DNA from: Deltaproteobacteria bacterium
Lineage (GTDB): Bacteria > Myxococcota_A > UBA9160 > UBA4427
DNA: 64,000 nucleotides
NCBI GenBank assembly: GCA_029261835.1
Contig: JAJDAO010000083.1
Span: 1 to 64,000, forward strand
Direction of reading: 5' to 3'
Positions 44,301 to 52,434 of this stretch are shown piece by piece (the first letter of the stretch is position 1; the number at the start of each line of letters is the position of its first letter). The notes below the pieces were generated by a model, which was not told where the DNA came from, made no database searches, and was given only the letters and a program-made list of their open reading frames with translations. A program made the position numbers and the translations under genes.

Positions 44301-45975
44301 TCTGCTGCCGGCCGCGCTTGTGGCACTCGAGAGCAATGCCGTCATCTGGCCATTCGTCTACTACATGCTGGCGGTACTGACGGTCGGCGGCTGGCTGGTG
44401 CTCGTACTGTCGTGTGCGTTTGCGATTCGTGAGTCCGGCTCTCCCGTCGAGTCCGCCCGCGCCCGAGTGCTCTGCTACGGAACGCTGCTGCTCCCGCTGC
44501 TCCCCGTGTTCCTCTTCGGTCGCAGCAGCCTTCCCGACGCCGCCGCGATGTACCTGGGAAGTGCGCCCGTGCTACTGCCGCTGCCGATCGCGTTCGCGGT
44601 GAGCCGCTACAACCTCTTCAACCTCGAAACTGACGTCCAGCACACGATCGCGCGGATCCTCTACTACGCCGTCGCTTCGGCGACCGTCGCGCTGATCTTC
44701 GCAGCCGCCGGCATCCCGCTGCCTAACGGAAGCGGGCTTGCCCTGGTCGCCCTGTCACTTGCCTGCATCGTCACGGTCGAGCAGGCACGGCGCCCCTTGC
44801 TCGGCTTCATCGAGGCAGTCTTCTCCCCCTCCGAGACACGCCTTCAGGCGCACCGGGACGAATTCGTGCGCGATGCCGCTGAGCTGCGCAATCAGAACGA
44901 AGTCGCTCGGCTGCTGGGCGACACGGTCGAGCACGTGCTATGGGCCCGCTCGGGTTGCGTCTTTCTCGCGTCGGGCGGCGAATGGCTTCCCGCCCACAGC
45001 TTCGGCCACGACGCGCCCTCGGGCGTGGAGCTCGTTCATGCAGCGCTTCCGCTGCTAACCGAAACATGCATTCTCCAGATCGACCCCGAGCCCAGCAGCG
45101 ACGATGTGAGGCTCGACCTGCTGCGCGAACGGGGCGTCGAGCTGGCAGCCCTGCTCGAGCGCGGCAACAAACACGTGGGCCTGATGCTCCTCACACACTC
45201 TCGACGCGGCCGTCCCTTCACTCGCCTCGACATCGACTTCACCAGCTTCGTGGCCAACCATGCGACCCTCGCGCTGCGAAACGCGCGCCTGGCGCACGAT
45301 CTCGTCTCGGCCGAGCGCCACGCCACCACGGGCCGCATCGCGCTGGCACTGGTTCATGACGTCGGCAAGGAGCTCGACTGGATTCGCAGCCTCGCCAGAC
45401 GGCTGCCGGGACGGCTGGGCGACGAGAAGCGCACCCGGCGCGATCTCAACACGATCCAAGAACTCTCCGAAGGCCTCGCACAGGACCTGCGCAGCTTCCT
45501 GCGTCAGGCGTGCGCGACTTCGCGAGACGACAGTGGGAGCATCACCTTCGATGCGCTGGTCGAGAGCACGCTGAAGGCGATGTCGCGGCTGCACGGCAGC
45601 GGTCGTGTCTCTGCGGTGATCGCGCCCGAGCTGCGCCAGCTCGCTGTTCACGAGAATCTCGAACGCGTCGTGAGCAACCTGCTCGACAATGCACTGCGGG
45701 CCAGCCCGGTCGACCTGCCGGTCCAGCTCTCGGCCACGCTCGAAGGCGGCCAGCTTTACATCAGTGTGACGGACCAAGGCAGCGGTATGGACCGACACAT
45801 ACTGGAGAACGCCTTCCGATCCGGCTTCACAACCCGGCCCGAGGGCGAGGGCTCCGGCGTCGGGCTCTCGGTCTCGCGCGATATCGTCGAGGCGCTCGGC
45901 GGGACGATCGAGTTCGACTCTTCACCCGGCTCGGGCTGCCGCGTTAGAATCAGCCTTCCGGCGCCACCGGCGTAG
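41308..45975 (+). CDS. RND/MMPL exporter fused to a 7TM-GAF histidine kinase
   Basis: A 1555-residue single frame. Residues 1-760 form an RND/MMPL (HpnN/SSD-like) transporter: TM1 at 10-30, a first TM bundle at about 220-375, a second at about 610-760 with GIAVDDSVHLLGHYR (Asp675/676), and two periplasmic loops. Residues about 815-897 resemble a PDZ-like module and 900-1160 a 7TM bundle (HLGLTFPRERR, SRYNLFNLE). A GAF-like domain spans 1180-1330. The kinase core follows: His1350 in LALVHDVGKELDW, N-box VVSNLLDNALRAS, G1 DQGSGM and G2 GSGVGLSVSRDIVEALGG. The start is TTG 41308; an in-frame stop lies just upstream and the next ATG is far inside. It may be a transport-coupled sensor. No response regulator is adjacent. 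Confidence 0.88.
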   Translation: MYWLTKTALRAPVASSLLLLLATAFFVAGLPRARTEFGYRPLLGGAHPAIQDLEDFITTYGGGFPLLVVYDCGPDRPCASALDAAALRMTAALGDELAVVSGVRNVFSPSNSSLVIPGPDGFAVRRLVEADAIAVDAPALAARALSDPLWIRSLVSEDAAVGAIILQLEDSRSDTMVRVVESIREAIGAYERQGFEFYLVGHPIESVVAGQELAASTAAATPYTAIIIAVIIFALTRSWQAVVITMATMGLGLVWTYGLLGWLGWPQDSVLQILSTLIVVVGVCDAVHLLSRHSVEIKALRQAATRDTRRAAIIAAARTVGPPCLITTLTTAGAFLSFITSDLATFVRFGLISAAGVAICLALTFSFLPLLVTFLPDRSARPHVQSRPWTDLLSAVAHTAQRRASVILLLAAIAAVVGSVGWLAYLRVDTDINEMYGERSQVTRWIRFVDEHLRGLDSLEIDIALPPRAAVEDDETQQILSDFAAFLEATEGLGKTTSLQDLMRRLNLALHNDAPGFDRLGESATANAELIELIGFDDPTTLNSWLSLDRRRVRISVEGPSDSATGRGEVLGIVRDYIDSRLPEDWEVTLTGPFAMEYNWVTEIQNTQITSFTTAFLIVFTLLMVFLRSIRLSLAAMLPAVLPVIVTLGTMGLAGLQLDVGRVMIAAIVLGIAVDDSVHLLGHYRSRRSAGDEPAQAISAALVHIGPAVVVTSLALALGFLTLIASAWQTISSFGFFVSLAILCALVASLFVLPALIFSLPRQRQSDISVSIPRRTDDAAAERGLLLFVAVLPLVISLIAGFSLALRDDSSRELPCWILPNGRVMHVPVLTRDCPLQGNDQISSVAAAGRPAHRYDNHRGFAAVLQTADSALELSVLRAGSPRRVELPIRSLPRGVRLARIAAVGLVACLLLCVPLVLLQRSKSEAVLPLALYFSATSVLLVTFACGRNSPWLQRSGVIAALAAPAILAHLGLTFPRERRTIKERRVLLLIPYAVSAILLPAALVALESNAVIWPFVYYMLAVLTVGGWLVLVLSCAFAIRESGSPVESARARVLCYGTLLLPLLPVFLFGRSSLPDAAAMYLGSAPVLLPLPIAFAVSRYNLFNLETDVQHTIARILYYAVASATVALIFAAAGIPLPNGSGLALVALSLACIVTVEQARRPLLGFIEAVFSPSETRLQAHRDEFVRDAAELRNQNEVARLLGDTVEHVLWARSGCVFLASGGEWLPAHSFGHDAPSGVELVHAALPLLTETCILQIDPEPSSDDVRLDLLRERGVELAALLERGNKHVGLMLLTHSRRGRPFTRLDIDFTSFVANHATLALRNARLAHDLVSAERHATTGRIALALVHDVGKELDWIRSLARRLPGRLGDEKRTRRDLNTIQELSEGLAQDLRSFLRQACATSRDDSGSITFDALVESTLKAMSRLHGSGRVSAVIAPELRQLAVHENLERVVSNLLDNALRASPVDLPVQLSATLEGGQLYISVTDQGSGMDRHILENAFRSGFTTRPEGEGSGVGLSVSRDIVEALGGTIEFDSSPGSGCRVRISLPAPPA

Positions 45976-46013
45976 CGCTCTCAATAGGCGCGCAGCGCCC
46001 GTTTGGGCTGCGC
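45898..46013. repeat. Dispersed repeat copy 1 (3' end of RND-kinase gene)
   Basis: This stretch, covering the last 26 codons of the RND-kinase fusion and about 38 bases beyond, is repeated at about 58538-58654. Identity is very high over the centre (GAATCAGCCTTCCG and flanks) and lower at both ends. On the minus strand a few codons after the stop resemble the C terminus of the peroxiredoxin-like protein at the other copy (QPKRALRA versus QPERVLHA). Confidence 0.75.
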
Positions 46014-46221
46014 GTGCGGCCTCTGAGCGTCCGCAAGACCCGGGGAAGTCCGACTCCACGCGGCGACGACCCCCTTCACGGGGCCATTCCCCATCAGAGC
46101 AAGGCCGTTCGTCGATTTCGCTGGTCGCGGCGCCGGAGCGGGGTATAGGGTGACCCAGTATTGAGATGGTTGCCGTTCCGCCGCGCGACCCGCTGAGCGC
46201 CGGAACAGGAGGGTTCCGCCG

Positions 46222-48408
46222 ATGCGCTTTGTCCACTCGACACTGATCCTGATCTTAGGTCTCATCGCCCTTCCCGCGATGGCGCAGCCGACCTTCTCGG
46301 TCGACTCCCAGGGCCCGACGGCCACGGTCCCGCTGCTGGACTCCTTCGTCCTTGCTCCCATCACGGAGGGGGACATTCTGACGAATGGACTGCCCGGACC
46401 GCTGGGGCCCAACCCGATCGCGGCCGGACCGCTGCCGCCGCCCGGCATCGAGGTGGGTGGTGCACCCGGCGCGCTCGGGGCCGTGCCCGGTGGTCTCGGT
46501 ATCCTCCCCGGCGCCTGCCTGGAGCTGGACGCCCTGTCCTACGGGCGTGACGCGGGCACCACACTGCACTTCTCAGTGGACGAGTTCGCGACCGGCGTCG
46601 CGGGCCCGGCGGGGCCGCCCGAAGTCTTGAGCGAGGGATCTGCCGGCACGCTCGAGGCTTCGGCGGACGTCTTCCGTTATCTGGGCCTGCTGGCAGTACT
46701 GGTACCGCCCCCGGTGATCGTCGGCAACACCGCCTACAGCGATGGCGACGGAATCGCGCCGAGCGGACTCGGTGGCGTCGGATTGTTCGAGCCCAACCCG
46801 CCGACGGCTGGAGTTGTGCCCGACGCGGGCGACAACCTCGATGCCATCGATCTAGACACGACCTTCGCGGATCTCGCGGGACCGATCTACTTCTCGCTTG
46901 ACTCGGCCTTCGCGGAACCCCTGGAAGGCGTCCCCATCAACTGCGGAACAGCGGCTGCCAATCTCGTGTCGAGTGCAGACGTGTTGGTGGTGCCGGCTCC
47001 GGGAGGCGCCCCGTTGGTGGCGATCCCCGCGGCGTTGCTGGGGCTCGATGTCGGGGGCGTCGGCACGGACGACCTGGACGCGCTCGCCTGGGACGACGCG
47101 GACAGCTCGGGAACCCTGACGCTCGGAGACACCATCCTATTCTCGGTGCGCCGCGGCTCGGCCGTAATCGGCGCACTCGACACAGTTCTTGGCGTTCCCA
47201 TCGAGCCAGGCGACGTCCTGACTGCTCCTGTGGGCGGCCCGGGGTTCGCCCCGGGCATCGTCGTCACCGCCGAGGCGCTCGGTCTCGCAACGGCGCGCAG
47301 CCTCACCGCCGGGCCCTTCGGCTCCGACGAGCTGAACGCACTCGACGTGATCTCGGAGGAGTACGGCGACGCTCCCGACGGTATTCCTTCGTGTCAGGGA
47401 GGTGTCGCTTGCGTGCCGGTGTCGACCTACCCCACCGTGGCGGGCACCGTGAACGCCGTGCCGGGCCGAACATCTCCGACGCACACGAGCACGGCTCCCG
47501 TTGGGGGCGACTATTTCTTGGGCACCGCCCCCACGGTGGAGCCGGCCGCCGACCAGCCGTGTTGTGACTGGGTTCCGCCGGAAACCGTGTGCGACGAGGA
47601 CGACAGCGGGGCCGTGTTGTGTCTCGATCCCACCTGCACGTACGGCATGGCGATCGCGGGGCCGATGGCTGTGGTGACCTGCGGGCTCAGCTGGGGGGCC
47701 GGGCAGTTCGGGCCCCCCGGTGGCGTGCCTCCGGGCGCTGCAATTCCGGCCGCCGGTTTTCCTCCCTTGACGACACCCTTGCCGTCATTCTGGGTGGTCC
47801 CGGTGACAATGGGCGCTGCCGAGACGCCGCCTCTTGCGGGGCGCTTCCTGAACGTCGCCGTCGACCATGACTTTACGGGGACCTTCGGTGATATCGCCGG
47901 CGAGTGGCCCATCACGGATGCCCCCGTCGCCTTCCTTCCCGGGCTCGTGCAGATCTTCCCGAGCGCGGCTTTCCCGGTGTCGGTCACCGTTACGACGACC
48001 GTCGGCCCCCCGCCCCTCTTTCTCGTCACCAGCACCTGGTCCGTGGATGGACTCTGGTCGCGGTTTACCGTCGGTCCGGAACCCATAGCGCTCGCTCCCC
48101 CCTTCGCGGCCGCGCTGTGGGACGGCAGCGGCGCCCTGGGAGGCTACGACCGAGGAGAGACGGAGGACTGGTACGTCGTCGGCGACCCGGCGATCCCACA
48201 GGGCCCAGGCAACGACTGCAACGGCAACCTAATCCCGGACATCGCGGACATTGCCGTGGGAGGGCTTGCGGATCTGGACGGCGACGGTGTGCCCGACGTG
48301 TGCTTGTATGTCCCGGCGATGTCTCCGACGGGCATCCTCATCCTCGTGTCGCTGATGCTAATGCTGGTGATAGCCGTGATCGCCACCCGGCGGTGGCGGC
48401 TGACCTAG
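46222..48408 (+). CDS. Large secreted protein with dockerin-like motif and sorting tail
   Basis: A 728-residue exported protein with a signal peptide (LILILGLIALPAMA). The mature part is Gly/Pro/Val-rich and repeats a LDAL/D-rich signature three times or more (LELDALSYGRDAG, DNLDAIDLDTTFADLAG, DDLDALAWDDADSSGTL). Near the C terminus, DCNGNLIPDIADIAVGG and DLDGDGVPDVC form a calcium-binding, dockerin/TSP3-like motif. The end (VPAMSPTGILILVSLMLMLV then ATRRWRLT) is a C-terminal sorting tail of the IPTL type. AGGAGG precedes ATG 46222. The stop codon lies in the left end of a small repeat element. Surface display is likely; the biochemical role is unknown. Confidence 0.8.
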   Translation: MRFVHSTLILILGLIALPAMAQPTFSVDSQGPTATVPLLDSFVLAPITEGDILTNGLPGPLGPNPIAAGPLPPPGIEVGGAPGALGAVPGGLGILPGACLELDALSYGRDAGTTLHFSVDEFATGVAGPAGPPEVLSEGSAGTLEASADVFRYLGLLAVLVPPPVIVGNTAYSDGDGIAPSGLGGVGLFEPNPPTAGVVPDAGDNLDAIDLDTTFADLAGPIYFSLDSAFAEPLEGVPINCGTAAANLVSSADVLVVPAPGGAPLVAIPAALLGLDVGGVGTDDLDALAWDDADSSGTLTLGDTILFSVRRGSAVIGALDTVLGVPIEPGDVLTAPVGGPGFAPGIVVTAEALGLATARSLTAGPFGSDELNALDVISEEYGDAPDGIPSCQGGVACVPVSTYPTVAGTVNAVPGRTSPTHTSTAPVGGDYFLGTAPTVEPAADQPCCDWVPPETVCDEDDSGAVLCLDPTCTYGMAIAGPMAVVTCGLSWGAGQFGPPGGVPPGAAIPAAGFPPLTTPLPSFWVVPVTMGAAETPPLAGRFLNVAVDHDFTGTFGDIAGEWPITDAPVAFLPGLVQIFPSAAFPVSVTVTTTVGPPPLFLVTSTWSVDGLWSRFTVGPEPIALAPPFAAALWDGSGALGGYDRGETEDWYVVGDPAIPQGPGNDCNGNLIPDIADIAVGGLADLDGDGVPDVCLYVPAMSPTGILILVSLMLMLVIAVIATRRWRLT

Positions 48409-48605
48409 CAGCCCGTTGAAAGAAGGCAGGATTCCGGACTCGGGCGTCGCGGGCGGGCGGCCTCCCCGCCCGCGACGGTGCTCGGGATGGAGACGATTGG
48501 AAGATCGACGGCGGTGGGCCTCGTACAGCGGTGGTTCCGCGCCTTGATCTCGACGAAAACCCGCGCGCCTCGCTCGGTCCGGAGTTCTTCCGCAACCTGC
48601 TAGAC
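48404..48605. mobile_element. Possible MITE-like element or IS relic
   Basis: The outer ends CTAGCAGCCCGTTGAAAGAA (left) and the inverted TTCTTCCGCAACCTGCTAG (right) share the terminal CTAGCAG and a looser A/G-rich inner part. Such ends are common in deltaproteobacterial IS1182-like miniature elements; this identification is from memory. No transposase lies within. The left end supplies the stop codon of the upstream secreted-protein gene. Confidence 0.35.
48445..48477 (+). terminator. Strong hairpin downstream of the secreted-protein gene
   Basis: A perfect 13-bp stem CGTCGCGGGCGGG (48445-48457) with CCCGCCCGCGACG (48465-48477) and a 7-base loop. No T-run follows, so it may be a processing structure or the internal hairpin of the MITE-like element rather than a true intrinsic terminator. 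Confidence 0.45.
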
Positions 48606-48718
48606 CTTTGACACAGAGTTCATCCTAGGCCCAGCCTCTTCGCACGGAAAGCGTGGAATTTCAGATCCAGCCGGACATCGTGTCATGATCGCGACACACG
48701 ATGCCGGAGGGGATCTAC

Positions 48719-48862
48719 ATGAGCGAAGATCAACGAGAAATCAAGCGAAAGAGGAGAGTCATCGAGCACGCGGGGAAGATTGGCCACGTCGGCAGAGCAT
48801 GTCGGCGCTTCGGGATCGCGAGGTCGACGTTCTATGTCTGGCGAGACCGATACCGCGAGTCG
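48719..48862 (+). pseudogene. Truncated IS481-family transposase N terminus
   Basis: ATG 48719 has GGAGGGG six bases upstream. The first 45 or so codons (EIKRKRRVIEHAGKIGHVGR, then FGIARSTFYVWRDRYRESG) form the helix-turn-helix start of IS481/IS3-like transposases. Similarity stops near 48862, after which the frame runs into the 3' end of the DUF1214 gene on the other strand. The DDE catalytic part is missing. Confidence 0.65.
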
Positions 48863-48899
48863 GGCGCGGCGTTCCCCCAATGCCCGATGTCTGCATGTG

Positions 48900-50288
48900 T
48901 CAGAAGACGCGAAAGCGCTTCTGCACGTGTTCTTGTCGAATGCGGATCTGCTCACAGCGTTCCGCCGGCGAGAAGTCGGGGGTGCTCTCGTGCAGATGCT
49001 TGCGAATCTCCGCGAAGGGGACCTTCGTTGCACGGATGCGAGGCCACTCTTCCTGAGGCGGGGTCTCGCTATACGCCCAGCGAGGTGTGAGGAAGCCCTC
49101 GCGCTGTCCGGTGGTGTCGAGCCAATTCGCGACTCCCGGGTCGCGATGAGCCACGACGAGTCGTATCACGCCATCGGGATCGACGTGGCTCTGCTCTCCG
49201 TTCAGGCTGCCCAGAGTATTCGCGTAGTCGATGGACTCGCCCCAGAGATTGCCGAGTTGAAAGCCGATGTACTGGGGCTTCTTGGGGATCCGGTTTTCGA
49301 TGATCAGGGCTTCGTCGCTTTCGAGTTCAAAGACCCCACCCGCATACAGGTTCGTGCTCATGCCCCCACCCGTCGCTCCCGAGGCGGCGTTGATCGTGTT
49401 GAAGCTGTTGCGGGGAAACTCGACCCCCGGAATGCCGCCCGGGCGTGGGCCGTGGGTGCCCATCAAGATCGTCCAGAAGGCGTTCCAAAAATGCATCTGT
49501 CCGCGAACCAGCTCACCGCAACGGCGCAGCTCGGCGGCGGCGCGCTCGGGCGTGTAGGAAGCCGCGGCCGTGCCCTGGCCCGCGAGCTGGGCGATCGAGA
49601 GATGGATGGCGTCCTCTCGCTCCCAATCGTTGAAGAGCTGGCGACCGCTGACATAGTTGGCGTAGCGCTCCGGGGGCATGTCCGGATCGCTGGGATGGGG
49701 ACGCGATACGACCTTCAGGGTCGAGATGAAATTCCCGGTGTGGTTCTTGGGACGCTCGGGAGCGAGAAGGATCTCGAAGGAGCCGTCCGCTTCGACCTGA
49801 ATCCGCCCGGAGTCGAGGCGCCCGGTCTGGGTCTTGACCCCGGGCTGCAGCTCGCGCAGATCCCCCGAATCTCCCGCCAGCACGCCAGCGCTCGTTTCGA
49901 AGATCACGTAGTGGGGCGCCTTGCGTCCCGTCTCCGGCGGTGTTTCGCCGCGCCACTCGCGCGAATCCTCGGCCTGGCCGCGGATCAATGTCTGCTCGCG
50001 GCCGTCGATTGGGGCGTAGAAGTAGATCGCGTCGGCGTTGTCGATCGTCGCGCGATTCACGATCGATAGCGCGTTGCGAAACGAGGGGTGAACGGGGTCT
50101 TCGTGAAACGCGCGTTCTACCGCGCTGTGGACGAAACCGATGAGGTAGCGATACCCCTCGGCCAGGTTGCGATCGTTCGGCGGCGCGGGCATGAGCTCCG
50201 GCTGGTCGACGGCATCTCGGGCGCTCTCGAGACTCGAGATCAGATCATCCCAGGCCGCGCGCAAATCCTTCTGGGCATCACTCGCCAT
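48900..50288 (-). CDS. DUF1214-domain protein
   Basis: A 462-residue protein. The C-terminal two-thirds match DUF1214: NLYAGGVFELESDEALIIE, then FQLGNLWGESIDYANTLGS, VVAHRDPGVANWLDTTGQ and RIRATKVPFAEIRKHL. The N-terminal region (about 1-170) is an alpha/beta extension without a clear signal peptide, so it is probably cytosolic. The family has no known reaction. ATG 50288 has AGGAGAGG four bases upstream. It is 11 bases after a sulfotransferase gene and so forms an operon with it. Confidence 0.82.
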   Translation of the reverse strand: MASDAQKDLRAAWDDLISSLESARDAVDQPELMPAPPNDRNLAEGYRYLIGFVHSAVERAFHEDPVHPSFRNALSIVNRATIDNADAIYFYAPIDGREQTLIRGQAEDSREWRGETPPETGRKAPHYVIFETSAGVLAGDSGDLRELQPGVKTQTGRLDSGRIQVEADGSFEILLAPERPKNHTGNFISTLKVVSRPHPSDPDMPPERYANYVSGRQLFNDWEREDAIHLSIAQLAGQGTAAASYTPERAAAELRRCGELVRGQMHFWNAFWTILMGTHGPRPGGIPGVEFPRNSFNTINAASGATGGGMSTNLYAGGVFELESDEALIIENRIPKKPQYIGFQLGNLWGESIDYANTLGSLNGEQSHVDPDGVIRLVVAHRDPGVANWLDTTGQREGFLTPRWAYSETPPQEEWPRIRATKVPFAEIRKHLHESTPDFSPAERCEQIRIRQEHVQKRFRVF

Positions 50289-50299
50289 CGCGCCTCTCC

Positions 50300-51466
50300 T
50301 CACTCGTCGCTTGCCGGGGCGCTGGGCATATCGTCCGCTTCCCATTGGAAGCGCTCGAACAGCTCGCCGAGTTCCCCTCGGATCGCATCGGCTTCGAGGC
50401 CGAACTCTGCGAGGCTGTAGGTGTGGCGTACCCGCAGCTTCCGCTCACGCTTTCCTTCGTTGGCCAGCATTTCGCGGTAGCGGTCGTCGAGCGGGTATCC
50501 CAGATCTCGATACAGCCTTTCGATCGCGGCGGCCGGGTCTCGGGTCAGCTCCCGGTAGTCCACGACCGCACCCTTCGTGTCCGGGTGGGCCTCGAGGGCT
50601 TCGAGGGGATGAAGGTAGGTATGCCACGATTGCTCGGCGAGAATCTTCAGGCAGCGCTGCTTTCGCGCCTCCTCCCAGCCGAGGCGGCTCCAGCCGCCGT
50701 CCACCAACTTCAGGAGACTCGGGATCGTGTCCCGGGGATCGCGCACATTGACGATGAACTTGGCGTCGGGAAACGCCTGGATCAAAGACTCGACGCGTCC
50801 CGACCACAGGGGATTCTTCGAGAGATGGGTCTTCTCGGGGCCGTTCAGATAGAGCTGCCGGCGAACGCACTCGCGATAGAACTCGTTGGTGCGCCGTCGC
50901 TTTGACTCGGGCCAGTCATTCATATGATAGAAGTCGAGGTCTCCCATCCACGGCATCTTCGTGATCCAGAATCCCGACGCCATTGAGTAGTAGAGCGTGA
51001 TGTCATCTTCTTCCGGAATCGTGAGTCCCATCTCGTGTATGTGCCGGCTGGCGCCGTATCGCCGCTCCTCCCAGGCCGCGACGCGCTTGGCGAGGAAACC
51101 GCCGAGTACGCGACGGTCGAATGCGATGCCGGCGCGGATCAGCTTCTTTTGCAGAAGGGACGGGAAGTAGCACTCGTAGAGAAGAAAGGAGCTGAAGCGG
51201 TCTCCATCGCGACTCAGCAAGCGGTGGTTGAGGGTCGTTCCGCTCCGCGCGTGCCCGACCATGAAGACCGGCTCTTTGACCTCGACTCGCGCGAGCCTCG
51301 GGAAGAGGATTCGATCCAAAGAGAAGCACAGCGCGTGAAAGCTCGAGACCAGGGGGACGGAGACGCAGAGCACCGACAGGTAGTACCAGCGCACTCTCGC
51401 GTCCTTCTCCCTCCAAGCCAGCCGGACCATGCGAAAGTAGTTCGCGAAGTCGAAGTAGAAGAGCAT
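50300..51466 (-). CDS. PAPS-dependent sulfotransferase family protein
   Basis: A 388-residue sulfotransferase. An N-terminal hydrophobic segment (VRWYYLSVLCVSVPLVSSF) precedes the PAPS 5'-phosphosulfate loop PVFMVGHARSGTTLNHRLL. The 3'-phosphate binding region is FIVNVRDPRDTIPSLLKL. The catalytic-base region around HEMGL and the later KNPLWSGRVESL are consistent with the family (often for lipids or carbohydrates). ATG 51466 is chosen from family length; the open frame extends to 51541. It is first in an operon with the DUF1214 gene and divergent from TesB. Confidence 0.87.
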   Translation of the reverse strand: MLFYFDFANYFRMVRLAWREKDARVRWYYLSVLCVSVPLVSSFHALCFSLDRILFPRLARVEVKEPVFMVGHARSGTTLNHRLLSRDGDRFSSFLLYECYFPSLLQKKLIRAGIAFDRRVLGGFLAKRVAAWEERRYGASRHIHEMGLTIPEEDDITLYYSMASGFWITKMPWMGDLDFYHMNDWPESKRRRTNEFYRECVRRQLYLNGPEKTHLSKNPLWSGRVESLIQAFPDAKFIVNVRDPRDTIPSLLKLVDGGWSRLGWEEARKQRCLKILAEQSWHTYLHPLEALEAHPDTKGAVVDYRELTRDPAAAIERLYRDLGYPLDDRYREMLANEGKRERKLRVRHTYSLAEFGLEADAIRGELGELFERFQWEADDMPSAPASDE

Positions 51467-51563
51467 AGGACCCGCGATGCTATCGCAGATGGCGCACTTC
51501 GTGGCGCCGGGCTCTGGGTGTGACGGGCGGCGTGGCGGCAATACCTCTAGACTCCGCGCCGTC

Positions 51564-52430
51564 GTGCATCCCGTGTTGGAACGTCTTCTGGAAGTGCTCC
51601 ACCCCCGGTCGCTGGGCGACGGCGCCTATCAGGCCGGGCATCTGGCTGAGCCCGGCGACCACCTCTTCGGCGGTCAGGTGCTCGCACAGGCACTTGCCGC
51701 GGCTCATCGTGAGCACGGCGAGGGGCTCGCCCACTCGCTGCACGCCTACTTCCTGCAGCGGGGCGATACGAGCGACCCGATTCGCCTCGAGGTCGAAGAG
51801 CTCCGCCGCTCGCGGGCCTTTCACACCTTTCAGGTGACCGCGCGCCAGCGGACGCGTTCGATCCTGCAGATGTCGGTCTCGTTTCACGAACACGAGAGTG
51901 GCCCCGACCATCAGATTCCGATGGACGATGTCGGGCCGCCACAGGGCGAGGCCTACGAGCGCGCACTGCTGCGCGCCATGACGCCGGCGGGCTTCGAGGA
52001 CGACGACACGCCGTTCGAGCTTCCGGTGGAGATCCGAGCGGTCGGCGGCATCGGCCTCTTCAGCCCCGAGCTCGAGCCCCCCCAAGCCCGCTGCTGGATG
52101 CGAGTGCGAGACCGCGTGCCCGACGACCCGGCGCTCCACCAGTGTCTGTTCGCCTACGCGTCCGACTACGCGATCATGGTGCCCGCGCTGAACCCGCACC
52201 CGTTCACTGTGCCGGACCTGCAGTCCGCCAGCCTCGACCACGCACTCTGGTTCCACCGCGCGTTTCGTATGGACGAGTGGCTGCTCTTCGAGCTGGACAG
52301 CCCGGTGGCAACGGCCGCTCGCGGAATCGGCCGCGGGCTCCTCTACACTCGGGACGGAACGCTGGTGGGCTCCTGCGTCCAGGAAGGGCTGCTGCGGCCG
52401 CGGCGCACTGAGGTTGTGCCGAGCGCGTAG
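51564..52430 (+). CDS. tesB: Acyl-CoA thioesterase II (TesB-like)
   Basis: A 288-residue double-hotdog thioesterase that hydrolyses acyl-CoA to free acid and CoA. It has LFGGQVLAQALAAAHRE near the N terminus, SLHAYFLQRGDTSDPI in the first hotdog, and SLDHALWFHRAFRMDEWLLF in the second. This last stretch holds the substrate-binding Asp/Trp region. The start is uncertain: GTG 51564 (family start) or GTG 51573; the open frame begins at 51477, but no RBS supports it. It is convergent with the papain-lipase gene (4 bases apart). Confidence 0.9.
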   Translation: MHPVLERLLEVLHPRSLGDGAYQAGHLAEPGDHLFGGQVLAQALAAAHREHGEGLAHSLHAYFLQRGDTSDPIRLEVEELRRSRAFHTFQVTARQRTRSILQMSVSFHEHESGPDHQIPMDDVGPPQGEAYERALLRAMTPAGFEDDDTPFELPVEIRAVGGIGLFSPELEPPQARCWMRVRDRVPDDPALHQCLFAYASDYAIMVPALNPHPFTVPDLQSASLDHALWFHRAFRMDEWLLFELDSPVATAARGIGRGLLYTRDGTLVGSCVQEGLLRPRRTEVVPSA

Positions 52431-52434
52431 TGGT

